From the NCBI GenBank assembly GCA_964035575.1, contig OZ037883.1:1116001-1180000 (forward strand): a stretch of 64,000 nucleotides of DNA, written 5' to 3'. Within the stretch, counting starts at the first letter, position 1, and each line of letters begins with the position of its first letter. Shown here one piece after another: positions 46,045 to 54,609 of the stretch. This stretch comes from Rhynchopus sp. YZ270_cl-10 (Eukaryota > Euglenozoa > Diplonemea > Diplonemida > Diplonemidae). The position numbers and the translations under genes are program-made. The notes under the pieces were generated by a model. That model did not search any database and was not told the origin of the DNA. It saw only the letters and a list, made by a program, of their open reading frames with translations.

Positions 46045-46119
46045 GCTGCGGTCAACGAAAAAAGACATAGTAGTAGAGTAGTAAAGACAGATCAGTTGGT
46101 ATAATGTTATGTTTAGTTT
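46045..46119 (+). repeat. Retroelement end repeat B1
   Basis: 75 bp identical to B2, beginning with the shared GCTGCGGTCAACG word and ending GTTATGTTTAGTTT. The reverse complement of its second half resembles the start of A over about 40 bp (AAACTAAACATA ... GATCTGTCTTTAC). Confidence 0.85.
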
Positions 46120-46267
46120 TTGCACACACGAAGTGTGATTGGAAACTAAACATATTTAAAACCAACGATAGATCTGTCTTTACGCTTTTTCCTTTTGAAT
46201 CCTCCCCCTCATCCATTATCATGTGCGTCATAGGCAAAGAGCCTAAATGGCTGCGGTCAACGAAAAA
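46119..46267 (+). repeat. Retroelement end repeat A2
   Basis: 149-bp identical copy of A1, sitting between B1 and B2 and overlapping B2 by the shared junction word. Confidence 0.85.
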
Positions 46268-46324
46268 AGACATAGTAGTAGAGTAGTAAAGACAGATCAG
46301 TTGGTATAATGTTATGTTTAGTTT
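46250..46324 (+). repeat. Retroelement end repeat B2
   Basis: 75-bp identical copy of B1 and the presumed right end of the element. Confidence 0.85.
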
Positions 46325-46837
46325 CTTGTAGTTTGCGTTCCCGAGCTGGGGGCGATGGGGGGTCGTGAAGCAAGAGGCTCGTCAGGTCGTCGAACCGCAT
46401 TTGCGGGTCAGGTTCGCCCCCTGCCCAGCTATTGAGTGTTCTATTTGTAACGTGGAAGGGCAGGGGACAGTTTCCCCTCTTGCGGGGGGACAGAGCCCGC
46501 GTATCTATTTTTTTGTCGTATCTTTCCATTCCCTTTTTTACCGACACTTTATTTGGTGTGGGTCTGAACGAATGCTGGCATTGAGCCAGTGTTCGATGAG
46601 GCGTTTCGCACAACTTCTCTCTCGAAGGTGCCTGAGCAGCGTGGAGACTTGGGTGCATTTTGTCTTTTTTGTTTCTTTTTTTTTTTTTTTTATCTTTTTT
46701 GTAACTCTCTTTCTCTCTCTCCCTTTATCTTTCTTGGCTTTCGCACACAGACCTGTCCAAGGATCCAGCTAATTCGCAAGGTGTGTCAAAACACCCACGA
46801 AAAAGAGGAAAAAAAAATGTGGTGGATTTCTACCAAA
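46325..46837. other. Spacer between retroelement and TIR element, with a hairpin
   Basis: No gene is evident. Positions 46344-46430 can form a long hairpin: AGCTGGG (46344-46350) pairs with CCCAGCT (46424-46430) and GGCGA (46351-46355) with TCGCC (46414-46418). An inner CCGC/GCGG stem lies at 46395-46406. A T-rich run of more than 15 lies near 46676-46692. Confidence 0.5.
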
Positions 46838-46878
46838 TGGTGCTATCCGGGGGGCGGCGTTTCACAAAGTTTCACAAA
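46838..46878 (+). repeat. Terminal inverted repeat, left
   Basis: 41 bp starting TGGTGCTATCC and ending GTTTCACAAAGTTTCACAAA. It is perfectly complementary to 49336-49376. Confidence 0.85.
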
Positions 46879-47190
46879 TTTTCACAAAATATCACACAAT
46901 TTCAATCCTATGCACAACGTGTCGCAACGTTTCACAACTTTGCACAACTATATGTTGTGAAAAGTTGTGAAACGTTGTGAAAAGTTGTGATTTTGTTCGA
47001 AATTTTGTGAAAAGTTGTGAAAAGTTGTGATTTTGTTTGAAAATTGTGAAAAGTTGTGAAAAGTTGTGAAAAGTTGTGAATAGTTGTGAAAAGTTGTGAT
47101 TTTGATTGAAATTTTGCGAAACTTTGTGAAAAGTTGTGAAAAGTTGTGAATAGTTGTGAAAAGTTGTGATTTTGATTGAAATTTTGTGAG
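46879..47190. repeat. Left subterminal TTTCACAA / TTGTGAAA array
   Basis: CACAA-oriented words run from the TIR to about 46950. The orientation then flips to TTGTGAAAAG words with interspersed TGATTTTGATTGAAATTTTG up to 47190. The flip at about 46950-46975 makes a strong foldback. Confidence 0.75.
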
Positions 47191-47839
47191 CCCGTTTTTT
47201 TATTTTTATAGGGGCTTTCTGAAGGGGGGTTGGGGCATGGGTAGTGGTCACGGTGGGAACACGACAGAGCTTAGTGTAACCACAGGACGCACCGATTTTG
47301 ACTGAACACGGCTGAGCCCTTCCGCGACAATGTGTGATTTATGGTATGTACTTCCCCAAAACAACTCAAATGGCTATCAAAGCGCCAACCTCATCAAATC
47401 TATACCGTGTCTTATTAATATTGGTACCCCAGAAATAAAGAATACCAAGTACGCAACAACTGCGCAACAAGTACGCAAAATGGGGGTGGGCTTCATTTTT
47501 ACTTTGTGGGTATTTTTTGGGGTTTTTTGGTTTTAGGGTTCCAGAAGCCAGTTTGTGCACGCATTGACCCCAAAAGTGCAGAAATCACCTGAAAGTGGGG
47601 TGATCCGGGTTGTATTCTGCTACGAAATTCGCAAACCAGGAAAAATCGGGAAAAAATGCGAAAAATTCGCAATGCGATTTTTTGCGATTCGCGTTTCGGG
47701 TTTTGCGATTTTTTGCGCACAGGTGTGACAAGTCACACGTGGTCACATGTACCCACGTACCCAGGTACCCAGACCCACGCAGTGTCACATGACCTCAAGT
47801 GTGAGTGACCCACGCATGAGGGAATGCGACACCGCAAAA

Positions 47840-48360
47840 ATTACCACAGACCCTGTCTTCCTGCACCTTCGGTGCAACGCCGCAGACAGGCCAACAGCAT
47901 TGGACTCAGAGGAATGCCTGCTGTGCAGGTATCAAACATGAAAACCAACTCCCAGCAACAAGGGGCGCCTTTTGGGGGGCGTTGTTGAGGGTGTTTTGGG
48001 GTGCAAAGTTTTCCACAATTTTGATGCGTGGGTACAGAAGTGTTGTCTTGTTCTTTCATCTCTAGGAATGTAACAGTGGCTGTGCCATACAGATACCGGG
48101 GGACAAGACGTGCTACAATCCGGAGGATGACGAAGACATGGATGAACCGAGGCTACACTCGCTATACAACAATGCCCTCGCCATGCCGGTAAATGGCAAC
48201 ACTGCAGGCCACCCCTTGGCGGTATTCCCCACGACTACATCGCACCCATCTGTGCAAGCTTCATGGATCTGCAGAACCTACAGCTGGACGTGGTGAAGGT
48301 TCCGGAACACGCTGAAGGCGGGTTTACGGGTTGTGGAAGCCTACAAAGCAAACTGTAGAG
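47840..48360 (+). pseudogene. Captured host-gene fragment with an intron (in TIR element)
   Basis: GC-richer, protein-like sequence. An exon-like block ends at about 47930 in CTGTGCAG followed by a GTATCA donor. A pyrimidine-rich acceptor ends in CTCTAG at about 48065, giving an intron of about 135 nt. The second block reads ECNSGCAIQIPGDKTCYN and then an acidic EDDEDMDEPRLHSLYNNAL stretch. A further block in a shifted frame reads HDYIAPICASFMDLQNLQLD and ends at a stop near 48357. The Cys pattern and FMDLQNLQLDV suggest part of a Cys-rich or leucine-rich-repeat protein. Frames do not connect cleanly, so it is probably a decaying fragment. The identity is unknown. Confidence 0.4.
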
Positions 48361-48470
48361 GTCTTGTTCAAGCGGAACGAAAAAAATTCTCTCTTCAAAA
48401 CTCAAATTTCCCTCATAGTTTTGTTTGTACACTTTTCCCAAGGTAAAATCCCTACCAAAAAAAAAAACTC

Positions 48471-48532
48471 GCCAAAACTCGCCCCCCAAAAATGGGCGAG
48501 TTTTGGGCGAGTAGGCGAGTTTTTTGGGAAGT
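48471..48532. repeat. CTCGCC/GGCGAG foldback
   Basis: AAAACTCGCCC (48474-48484) is complementary to GGGCGAGTTTT (48494-48504), and GGCGAGT is repeated again after it. It lies inside the TIR element, between the two exon-like pieces. Confidence 0.6.
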
Positions 48533-48721
48533 TTTTCGGGTTTACGGGTAGGGTCACTGTGTACAAATTTATTAAACTCAAGTAGCAGAATTAAAATTCC
48601 AGCATCTCTACCCCCCCTTTACGGAGTGAGAACTGGTAGAAACACGGTAGAACCACGGGGAATTGCACACCAATTGATTACATTATTTGGATAATCTTTT
48701 AAACAACCACCACCTCTTACA

Positions 48722-48867
48722 GGTTTCGTGTCCGCGAATCTGCCTACTGTTCTTTTGGATGTACCAGAAGAAGATGCAGAGACTGAAGCTGCTGGAGGCG
48801 ATGGAGCCGGCGGACTCGCTGGAAGTAGGAGATGCACAGCACCTTCACAGAGCTGATGTTCAAGCAT
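48722..48867 (+). pseudogene. Possible terminal exon piece (in TIR element)
   Basis: After a TTACAG acceptor, one frame reads FVSANLPTVLLDVPEEDAET and continues through an acidic, Ala/Gly-rich tail to a TGA near 48867. Base composition is higher in GC than its surroundings. It could be the last exon of the same captured gene as the block at 47840-48360. No family was recognised. Confidence 0.3.
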
Positions 48868-49011
48868 TGACGACGAAGGGTCGTTTGCCCTGGCGTCCTA
48901 GTAGTCGTTTGCTGTCTCCCCTGCTGCTGATGGACGGGCTACACACTCTGCACCATCGATACAGCTCATAAGACCGAGATGCAAGCTAAAAAAACCCTCA
49001 TGTCTTCACAA

Positions 49012-49335
49012 CTCTTCACAACTCTTCACAACTCTTCACAACTCTTCACAACTCTTCACAACTCTTCACAACTCTTCACAAGTTTTCACAAGTTTTCACA
49101 ACCCTCTTGAGCCTTTACGTGTGAAAAGTTGTGAAGAGTTGTGAAGAGTTGTGAAAAGTTGTGATTTTGATTGAAATTTTGTGAAATTTTGTGGAATTTT
49201 GTGAAAAGTTGTGAAAAGTTGTGAATAGTTGTGAAAAGTTGTGATTTTGATTGAAAATTGTGAAAAGTTGTGAAAGTTGTGAAAAGTTGTGAATAGTTGT
49301 GAAAAGTTGTGAAAAGTTGTGATTTTGATTGAAAT
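49012..49335. repeat. Right subterminal array, including a 10-bp tandem repeat
   Basis: Starts with about seven perfect tandem copies of CTTCACAACT (49013-49082) and flips orientation near 49110-49125. It continues as GTGAAAAGTTGTGA words with TTTTGATTGAAATTTTGTG spacers up to the right TIR. It mirrors the left array. Confidence 0.75.
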
Positions 49336-49376
49336 TTTGTGAAACTTTGTGAAACGCCGCCCCCCGGATAGCACCA
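49336..49376 (-). repeat. Terminal inverted repeat, right
   Basis: 41 bp, the exact reverse complement of the left TIR, ending GGATAGCACCA and followed by CCAAA. Confidence 0.85.
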
Positions 49377-49381
49377 CCAAA

Positions 49382-50233
49382 GGGGCAGAGTTTGCAATTC
49401 GAGAGCGTCAACGAAAAATGAAAAACGTTTGCAAGATGAACCGACGCATGTCAAAGAGCAAATAACATAGAGCAAGAAACGCCTTATTACAGCAACGATA
49501 ATACAGTCACACAGCAAACACCGAGTGGAGGTAAAAAAAAAAGGGGGGGTGTTTTTGGGATTTCAGCACTCTCCTTGAGGTGGGTTTTCTTTACCCCACC
49601 CGGTGTTTGTTGTGTGATTGCAATGATTGTACAAATATCTGAAATAGACCTCCTGCCGAATATCATTTTGGCAATCAGATATTTCCCCCCCCCTTTTTTT
49701 GTATCTTTGGTCTGTACAGATAGGGGAGGAATGCATGACCCACATACTTCCATTTGTGAGTGTGTTTCTATCCCATTTTTTTAAATGCAAAACTAGGTTG
49801 TACCATCGTTCTGTATGGGTGGCGTTTTGATCTGCCCCCCTCCCCCTATGCTCTCCACCGACTTCTTTGTGAGATGTGCGTAACGAAAGGCACATTAACC
49901 TTACATTTTGTGATTATTCCATCATCGCCTTTCAAACTTTGTTTTTAGTTGTTGTTATTTTGCTTCATCCACCCGATTTTCAAAAAAAATAGCAGCCCCT
50001 GAGCTGCCTCCCAACACCTCCCAACACCCCTCCATTTCAGCCCGAATTTTGGGATTTTTTTTGGGGTGTTGTGCACAGGGTTTTATATAGTCTGAGAAAA
50101 ACCACCCAAAAACCGATTGTTCGGCCCATACGCGTGTATGCGGAGTCCACACCACATCATGAGATCATGATATCAACTACACCACACCACACATCCCCAG
50201 ATACTCTCTTCCCTTTCTGTACACCTCAGAACA
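49382..50233. other. Intergenic region upstream of the receptor gene
   Basis: No gene is evident. A stem-loop relative lies at 49871-49904 (ATGTGC / GCACAT). The region ends TTCCCTTTCTGTACACCTCAG directly before AACA and the ATG, a strong pyrimidine-tract acceptor that leaves a 4-nt leader. Trans-splicing of a leader exon would explain this. Confidence 0.5.
49871..49904 (+). repeat. Dispersed stem-loop motif, ATGTGC/GCACAT variant
   Basis: GAGATGTGC, loop GTAACGAAAG, GCACATTAACCTTAC. It has a perfect 6-bp stem and a tail TTAACCTTAC in place of TTCATCTTAC. It belongs with the variants at 34956 and 58608. Confidence 0.5.
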
Positions 50234-52852
50234 ATGGTGTCATGCGGGATCCAGTCGCTGACAATACTGTTGTGTGTGGTGCTGATTCTGTCGACAGGTG
50301 CGATCATCGGTGGCTTCACTCTGTCAACATGGGACGACCTTCTGGAGAAGGCACGTGACACAGGTGACGAGGGCTTCGGGATGTGCCTCGACAGTGGTAC
50401 GGCGGACATTGAAACGGTCTCGGCACGCTACCTGCGCTCAGTCCTTGGCAGTGTGGAAACGGCAGTGAAGGAGTACCTGAAAGTGCCTGAGCAGCTCGTG
50501 GTCTCGCTTGCCACCCTGGCGAGTGCACATCACCCAAACATCAGCACGAGCCCCGCCTTTTCGAATAATATGCGTCCTGCACTCATGTCTGCCCTTGTGG
50601 CTGGGATGGCTTCTGGCCTTCTCCAGATCGGTCACGAAGCGTACCCGTGGTGCGCGGCACATCCTGTTCCGTGGAAGAGAGGGGACGGGTTTGCAGGGTG
50701 GGGCTCGCGCACCAAATACAGGACAGTGGATTCTCTGAGCGGTGTCCCACCCACGAACGGCACGAAGGTTATCCTTCTCTACGAGTCGCGTGACCACCTG
50801 ACGCTGGCAGAGGGACTTTCCGACTACTCAATCTACACAGAAATCAACCGGATGGGCGACATCAGAGACCCCTCACAGCCGTGCAACCACATGCCTGACT
50901 ACAACAAGAACCAATACCGTGGACTGTGCATGTTCCCCATTGATAGATCCGAACCCCTGGGTGACCCAGCCATTGCCCAGCGTGGGAGACAGATGTACTA
51001 CCTGGGTGCCGACGAGCCACCACTGAACCCTGCAGACACGCTTGTCTACTCACCTATGCAGCTTAAATGGGACTACATGTCCTGGAAGCTCAGCTACACC
51101 TACACCCACCCAGATATGTACGCGATGCACCCCAAGCAGGGCAAGCGCGTGGGTTCTGTAGTTGCCACTGTGACTGCGAAAGGGGTAGCTGACGTGGTGC
51201 GTGCACAGCTGCTTCCGAAGGACGCGTCGCTGTACGTGGTGGAGGACGACCGTGTATCGGGTGCAGTGGGGACAGTTGTGGCGTACAACAGAGGACGGCA
51301 GGTGGTCCTGTCGCCAATAACCACCTCGCAGGGTTTTATAATACACCTTGCTTCGAGCATCAACATAACGAACCACTCGATGGAAGACGCGACGTCGCAC
51401 ATCCCCTCAGTGATTGCAGAGCACGGGCGCTTTGTGTTCACACACCAGCGGAACTACAGAGACCTTGTGGAGATGACAGAGGACTCCTTCCTGAAGTGGT
51501 CTGACTCGAACGGCACGGAGTTCTGGACAATCACGTCGACAATTGAACACAAAACGATCTTCTGGTATTCAACCCTTCTTGTGCCGAGGGCGTCTGTGAT
51601 GGATACGATTGATGCGTCGACGAATGCAATCCGTGCGAAGGTGGCATCAGATCTGTCCTCTGCAGACGCACAGAAGGAGGATGCGGTGACTGTGATGGCG
51701 ATTGTGACGGCTGTTGCGGTCATAGGACTTCTTGCCATTGCTGTTGTGTTCACACGCTACATCACGTCCCCTCTGCTGAAGCTTGGGAGAGAGATGGCAA
51801 GTGTGGCTGTGATGGACCTGGAGGCTGTGGACACGGGCCGTGCAGTGTCGCAGCTGAGTGAAGTGGGGATGATGCAGCGCAGCTTTGTTACCATGGTGGC
51901 GAACCTGGTGGAGTACCGGAACTACATGCCGCAGAGTGTGCTTGTCAACGACAGTGACAAAGAGGACGTGACGGAGACCGATTCTGCACAGTATATGAAG
52001 TCGCAGTCAAGCATGTCTCGGCCTTCACATTCACGTGCGACACCCAGTTCAGTTGTTACGATGGAGAACCAGAAGGCACTGCTGCGTGTGGAAGGGATGA
52101 AGAAGAAGAAGGTGTCGCTGGCACACATGAACGTCTTGTCGTGGCACGCCTTCTGCAAGACGCACAAGGACGCAGAGGTACTCTCCGCACATGCAGGTGT
52201 GATTGAGAGGATCCTGACAGCAGTGCAGCACAACAAGGGCGTGTGCGACACGTTTGCTGGCGACAAGATGCTTGCCACCTTCAACGCCTTTGTTCCGAAG
52301 TCGTCGCACAGTGTTGCCTGTGTGAAAGCTGCACACGAAGCAGCAACAGCACTTGGTGATGTGCACAGGATCTCGTATGGGTGCACGACAGGCGAGGCAC
52401 GTGTCGGGAATATGGGCTGCAACGGGATGAAGAAGGTGTCGATTCTTTCGCAGTCCATGTCGTGGGTGGTTGTGCTTGAGCGTTGGAACAAGAAGTACAA
52501 TCTGCACGGTGTCGTTGACCGTAACGCATCACGTGAGGCGGAGGGACAGGTGGTGATCCAGTGTACAGGTGCTGTGCTGTACGAGAAGTTCAGTAAGAAC
52601 GCACAGACTGTGTATGCTGTGAAGGGTCTGTGCGGCAGCAAGAACGAGGAGTGGATGTACCAGTTGGAGTCTGCCTCAAACAACCCGCACGCACTGTGGA
52701 ACGAGGTCTTCGAGCACATCATCAAACAAGACTTTGAGAAGGCGTCTTCTCTGCTGGACAGCGTCGCTCAGGACCAACGCACACCTTACGAAGAGCTTGT
52801 GGGCTATGTGCGGCAGAAGGCTTATGCACCGTACGTTGTGGATCTGCACTGA
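50234..52852 (+). CDS. Two-pass receptor with HAMP-like linker and cyclase-homology domain
   Basis: 872 residues, no intron. A hydrophobic segment at residues 8-30 anchors the N terminus. Residues ~31-480 form a large extracellular domain with Cys pairs and Cache-like features. A second membrane span (AVTVMAIVTAVAVIGLLAIAVVF) lies at ~484-506, followed directly by a HAMP-like segment (RYITSPLLKLGREM). A coiled linker contains YRNYMPQSVL, a signature seen before cyclase-homology domains in euglenozoan receptors. Residues ~620-770 resemble a class III nucleotide cyclase (TFAGDKMLATFNAF, YGCTTGEARVGNMG). The usual first metal-binding segment (F-x-D-I-x-G-F) is replaced by AHMNVLSWHAF, so catalysis is doubtful and the domain may sense or scaffold. 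The ATG follows an acceptor-like CAG by 4 nt. Confidence 0.82.
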   Translation: MVSCGIQSLTILLCVVLILSTGAIIGGFTLSTWDDLLEKARDTGDEGFGMCLDSGTADIETVSARYLRSVLGSVETAVKEYLKVPEQLVVSLATLASAHHPNISTSPAFSNNMRPALMSALVAGMASGLLQIGHEAYPWCAAHPVPWKRGDGFAGWGSRTKYRTVDSLSGVPPTNGTKVILLYESRDHLTLAEGLSDYSIYTEINRMGDIRDPSQPCNHMPDYNKNQYRGLCMFPIDRSEPLGDPAIAQRGRQMYYLGADEPPLNPADTLVYSPMQLKWDYMSWKLSYTYTHPDMYAMHPKQGKRVGSVVATVTAKGVADVVRAQLLPKDASLYVVEDDRVSGAVGTVVAYNRGRQVVLSPITTSQGFIIHLASSINITNHSMEDATSHIPSVIAEHGRFVFTHQRNYRDLVEMTEDSFLKWSDSNGTEFWTITSTIEHKTIFWYSTLLVPRASVMDTIDASTNAIRAKVASDLSSADAQKEDAVTVMAIVTAVAVIGLLAIAVVFTRYITSPLLKLGREMASVAVMDLEAVDTGRAVSQLSEVGMMQRSFVTMVANLVEYRNYMPQSVLVNDSDKEDVTETDSAQYMKSQSSMSRPSHSRATPSSVVTMENQKALLRVEGMKKKKVSLAHMNVLSWHAFCKTHKDAEVLSAHAGVIERILTAVQHNKGVCDTFAGDKMLATFNAFVPKSSHSVACVKAAHEAATALGDVHRISYGCTTGEARVGNMGCNGMKKVSILSQSMSWVVVLERWNKKYNLHGVVDRNASREAEGQVVIQCTGAVLYEKFSKNAQTVYAVKGLCGSKNEEWMYQLESASNNPHALWNEVFEHIIKQDFEKASSLLDSVAQDQRTPYEELVGYVRQKAYAPYVVDLH

Positions 52853-53212
52853 GGTCAGGGTTCTTTCCCACGGAGCAGGCCCGATATTTATGAGCTGGGT
52901 TTCTACTTACTGGGGGGCTTATACAAGAGGTACTCGGAAATCGGGATTTTCATGTTTTTTTTACCGGCTTGTTTTATTCTCCCCACCCCAACAACAACAT
53001 CACATTCAGAAAAACCATTGTTTTTTCGTTTTTATTCGATTTCTTTTCTTCTTCCTCACACCTTGTTGCTGTGAAGAAAAAAAAATTCGTTTCCCTCCCT
53101 CCCTCCCTCCCAATTTTGTGTCTTTTGCTTCAGTGTTCCATGCGTAGTGTCCTTAGTTGGCCTAGCAGACCTGAACCAACCTTCTTTGTTTCAGTGTGTT
53201 CTCAGTCTCAGT

Positions 53213-53312
53213 CTCCAGTCGCATACGCGAGTTTTCCTGGATGCGCAGGAAAAATGACTGGGGAGTGTTGGTGGCTCTGTGACGCCACAGAGCCGGCACA
53301 CTCGTTGAGTGT
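53213..53312 (+). ncRNA. Cluster of strong hairpins, candidate structured RNA
   Basis: Three consecutive stem-loops. The first has an outer arm CTCCAGTC (53213-53220) with GACTGGGGAG (53256-53265) and an inner arm TTTTCCTG/CAGGAAAA (53232-53239, 53246-53253). The second is GGCTCTGTG, loop ACGC, CACAGAGCC (53273-53294). The third is ACACTC, loop GTT, GAGTGT (53298-53312). All stems are perfect or carry a single bulge. It lies about 360 bp after the receptor gene stop and could be a 3' UTR structure or a separate small RNA. No known RNA family was recognised. Confidence 0.45.
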
Positions 53313-53504
53313 CTCACAAAACCTCAAATTACTTCTTCTTTTGCTTTTATTTATTGTCTTCACTCTTTATCTTTGTTTGGGTTGGGAAATAAAAACCCAC
53401 CTGAAAACCTGATCCGTGGCTTGTTTGCATACCACCCCGACCAGTGGTGTACAAAATTTGTTTTGCTGTGTGTGTCAAGCCCCCTCCTTTGTGTGTGTGT
53501 GCGT

Positions 53505-53540
53505 GTGTGCCTAAGCACCAGGCGCCTTAGGTTCATCTTG
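53505..53540 (+). repeat. Dispersed stem-loop motif, CCTAAG/CTTAGG copy
   Basis: TGTGCCTAAGCACCAGGCGCCTTAGGTTCATCTTG. The stem CCTAAG/CTTAGG carries a change on both sides relative to the canonical copies, so pairing is kept. The closing TTCATCTT is conserved. Confidence 0.55.
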
Positions 53541-53742
53541 TTCCATTCTTCGTTTTGTCCTCCAGAAACCCCACCCCACTGCCCCGTTCCAATAGTTCGA
53601 TGGTCTACAGCTATACGAGGGGTGCTTGGTAGAAGTGTCACGTCCCTGCATCCTGAGTGTGTGCACGTTGTCATTTTTTTTTGTTTATTGCGAACGGGAA
53701 AATATATTTCTCATTTGAGCGTGTGCTTTCTATTCTTTGAAT

Positions 53743-53975
53743 GGAAAGTACCGTATTCGTACAAATTATCGACCGTACTCATGTTCGACCGTAAATATGT
53801 TGGACCGTAATAATGTTCGACCTTTTCAGGATTTTATTGGAAGTTCTACCTGTTTTGCGGTCGAACATCAGTACAGTACTGATAGACCGTACGAATGTCC
53901 GACCGTAAAAATGTTCGACCTTTTCAGGATTTTCCTGGAAGTTCGACCTTTTTTGCGGTCGAATATATTTACGAT
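53743..53975. repeat. Palindromic GTTCGACC / GGTCGAAC repeat cluster
   Basis: A ~70-bp block with GACCGTAA(A/T)AATGTTCGACC, then TTTTCAGGATTTT, TGGAAGTTC(G/T)ACC and a closing TTTTGCGGTCGAA occurs twice (about 53802-53868 and 53899-53968). Extra GACCGTA words lie before and between. GTTCGACC and GGTCGAAC face each other, so each block can fold or bind a symmetric protein. Confidence 0.65.
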
Positions 53976-54609
53976 GGCGGTGTATGATATGTCATTTTAG
54001 TTCAGTATTTCAGCTCATATCTTTTTTATTGGTGTGGTCGAAGGTCGCAGAGGACTTTGTCTAATTTGGTCAGGACACTCTCTAGTTTTTTTTTTTTAAA
54101 CCAATAACAGGGGTTTTGTATACGGTGTTTGGTGGAATGGCTGTCATATATTATTCCAAAGTACACACACGATTCCATCATTCAAACCGCAAGGCCCCGA
54201 TCCTTTCGGATGTATGTCTGCACATCCCTTCTGCAAAGTAGCCGTCCACTGAATGCCTTATCAACAACACACCACTATCACTCTGCACCTGCGGAATTGC
54301 CCCAAAAACAACAGACACAACGATATAGTTCACGAAATTGGACCCTGTTATTTTCGTCATCATTCTTCGATGAACGGTGGCTGCCTCATATGAGGCAAAC
54401 TTCAATGCATAGGGTCATCCTGCCAAGGGGTTCGCACTTCGTTGTATGAAAGTATTGTGTTCTTCGTTTTGATTTTATTACAAAGACAAAATCTTCCTGG
54501 CTGCATCCTTCGTGGATACAGAATAGAACCCAGCACAACCCTGTTCTCTACATTTTACATTACTTCGCCTTTTCCTGTTTTCCTCTTTCTCTTTCTCTTT
54601 GCTTTATAG

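Larger units (their letters stand above)
42457..46324 (+). mobile_element. DIRS/Ngaro-like tyrosine-recombinase-type retroelement
   Basis: An RT/RNase H frame is bounded by split direct repeats in the order A1 (42457-42605) - internal region - B1 (46045-46119) - A2 (46119-46267) - B2 (46250-46324). A1 and A2 are identical over 149 bp and B1 and B2 over 75 bp. A and B share an 18-bp junction word ending in GCGGTCAACGAAAAA. This end plan is the one known from Ngaro, PAT and VIPER-type elements, which integrate by a tyrosine recombinase rather than a DDE integrase. No recombinase frame was seen between the RT gene and B1, so this copy looks incomplete or non-autonomous. Identical end repeats suggest a young insertion. 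Confidence 0.75.
46838..49376. mobile_element. DNA-transposon-like element with 41-bp TIRs, non-autonomous
   Basis: The left end starts TGGTGCTATCCGGGGGGCGG. The right end is its exact reverse complement, with 41 bp matching perfectly in all. The ends are flanked by CCAAA on both sides (46833-46837 and 49377-49381), a plausible 5-bp target duplication. Inside each TIR lies a long subterminal array of TTGTGAAAAG / CTTTTCACAA words. The 2.5-kb body has no frame long enough for a transposase and instead contains exon-like host gene pieces (47840-48360 and 48722-48867). The superfamily is not clear. Several DNA transposon groups make short duplications, and long subterminal repeats recall Mutator-like or Pack-type elements. 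Confidence 0.7.
52853..54609. other. Noncoding region after the receptor gene
   Basis: No convincing gene. It holds a hairpin cluster (53213-53312), a stem-loop motif (53505), a palindromic TTCGACC repeat cluster (53743-53975), and a short stretch at 54121-54170 with weak similarity to the SINE-like repeat (CCAAAGTACAC). Exon-like GC-richer pieces between 54180 and 54445 may belong to the candidate gene that starts at 54610, but I could not define them. Confidence 0.45.

Noticed and set aside
47723-47738. GTGTGAC AA GTCACAC hairpin as a regulatory site
   Set aside because: It is a real palindrome, but isolated inside the TIR element with no partner site or context to assign a role.
49013-49082. 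Possible CRISPR-like array
   Set aside because: The units are directly abutting 10-bp tandem repeats with no spacers, in a eukaryote-type region.
49086-49517. Frames rich in HNFSQLFTTFH repeats, both subterminal arrays
   Set aside because: These are translations of the simple TTGTGAAAAG array, not genes.
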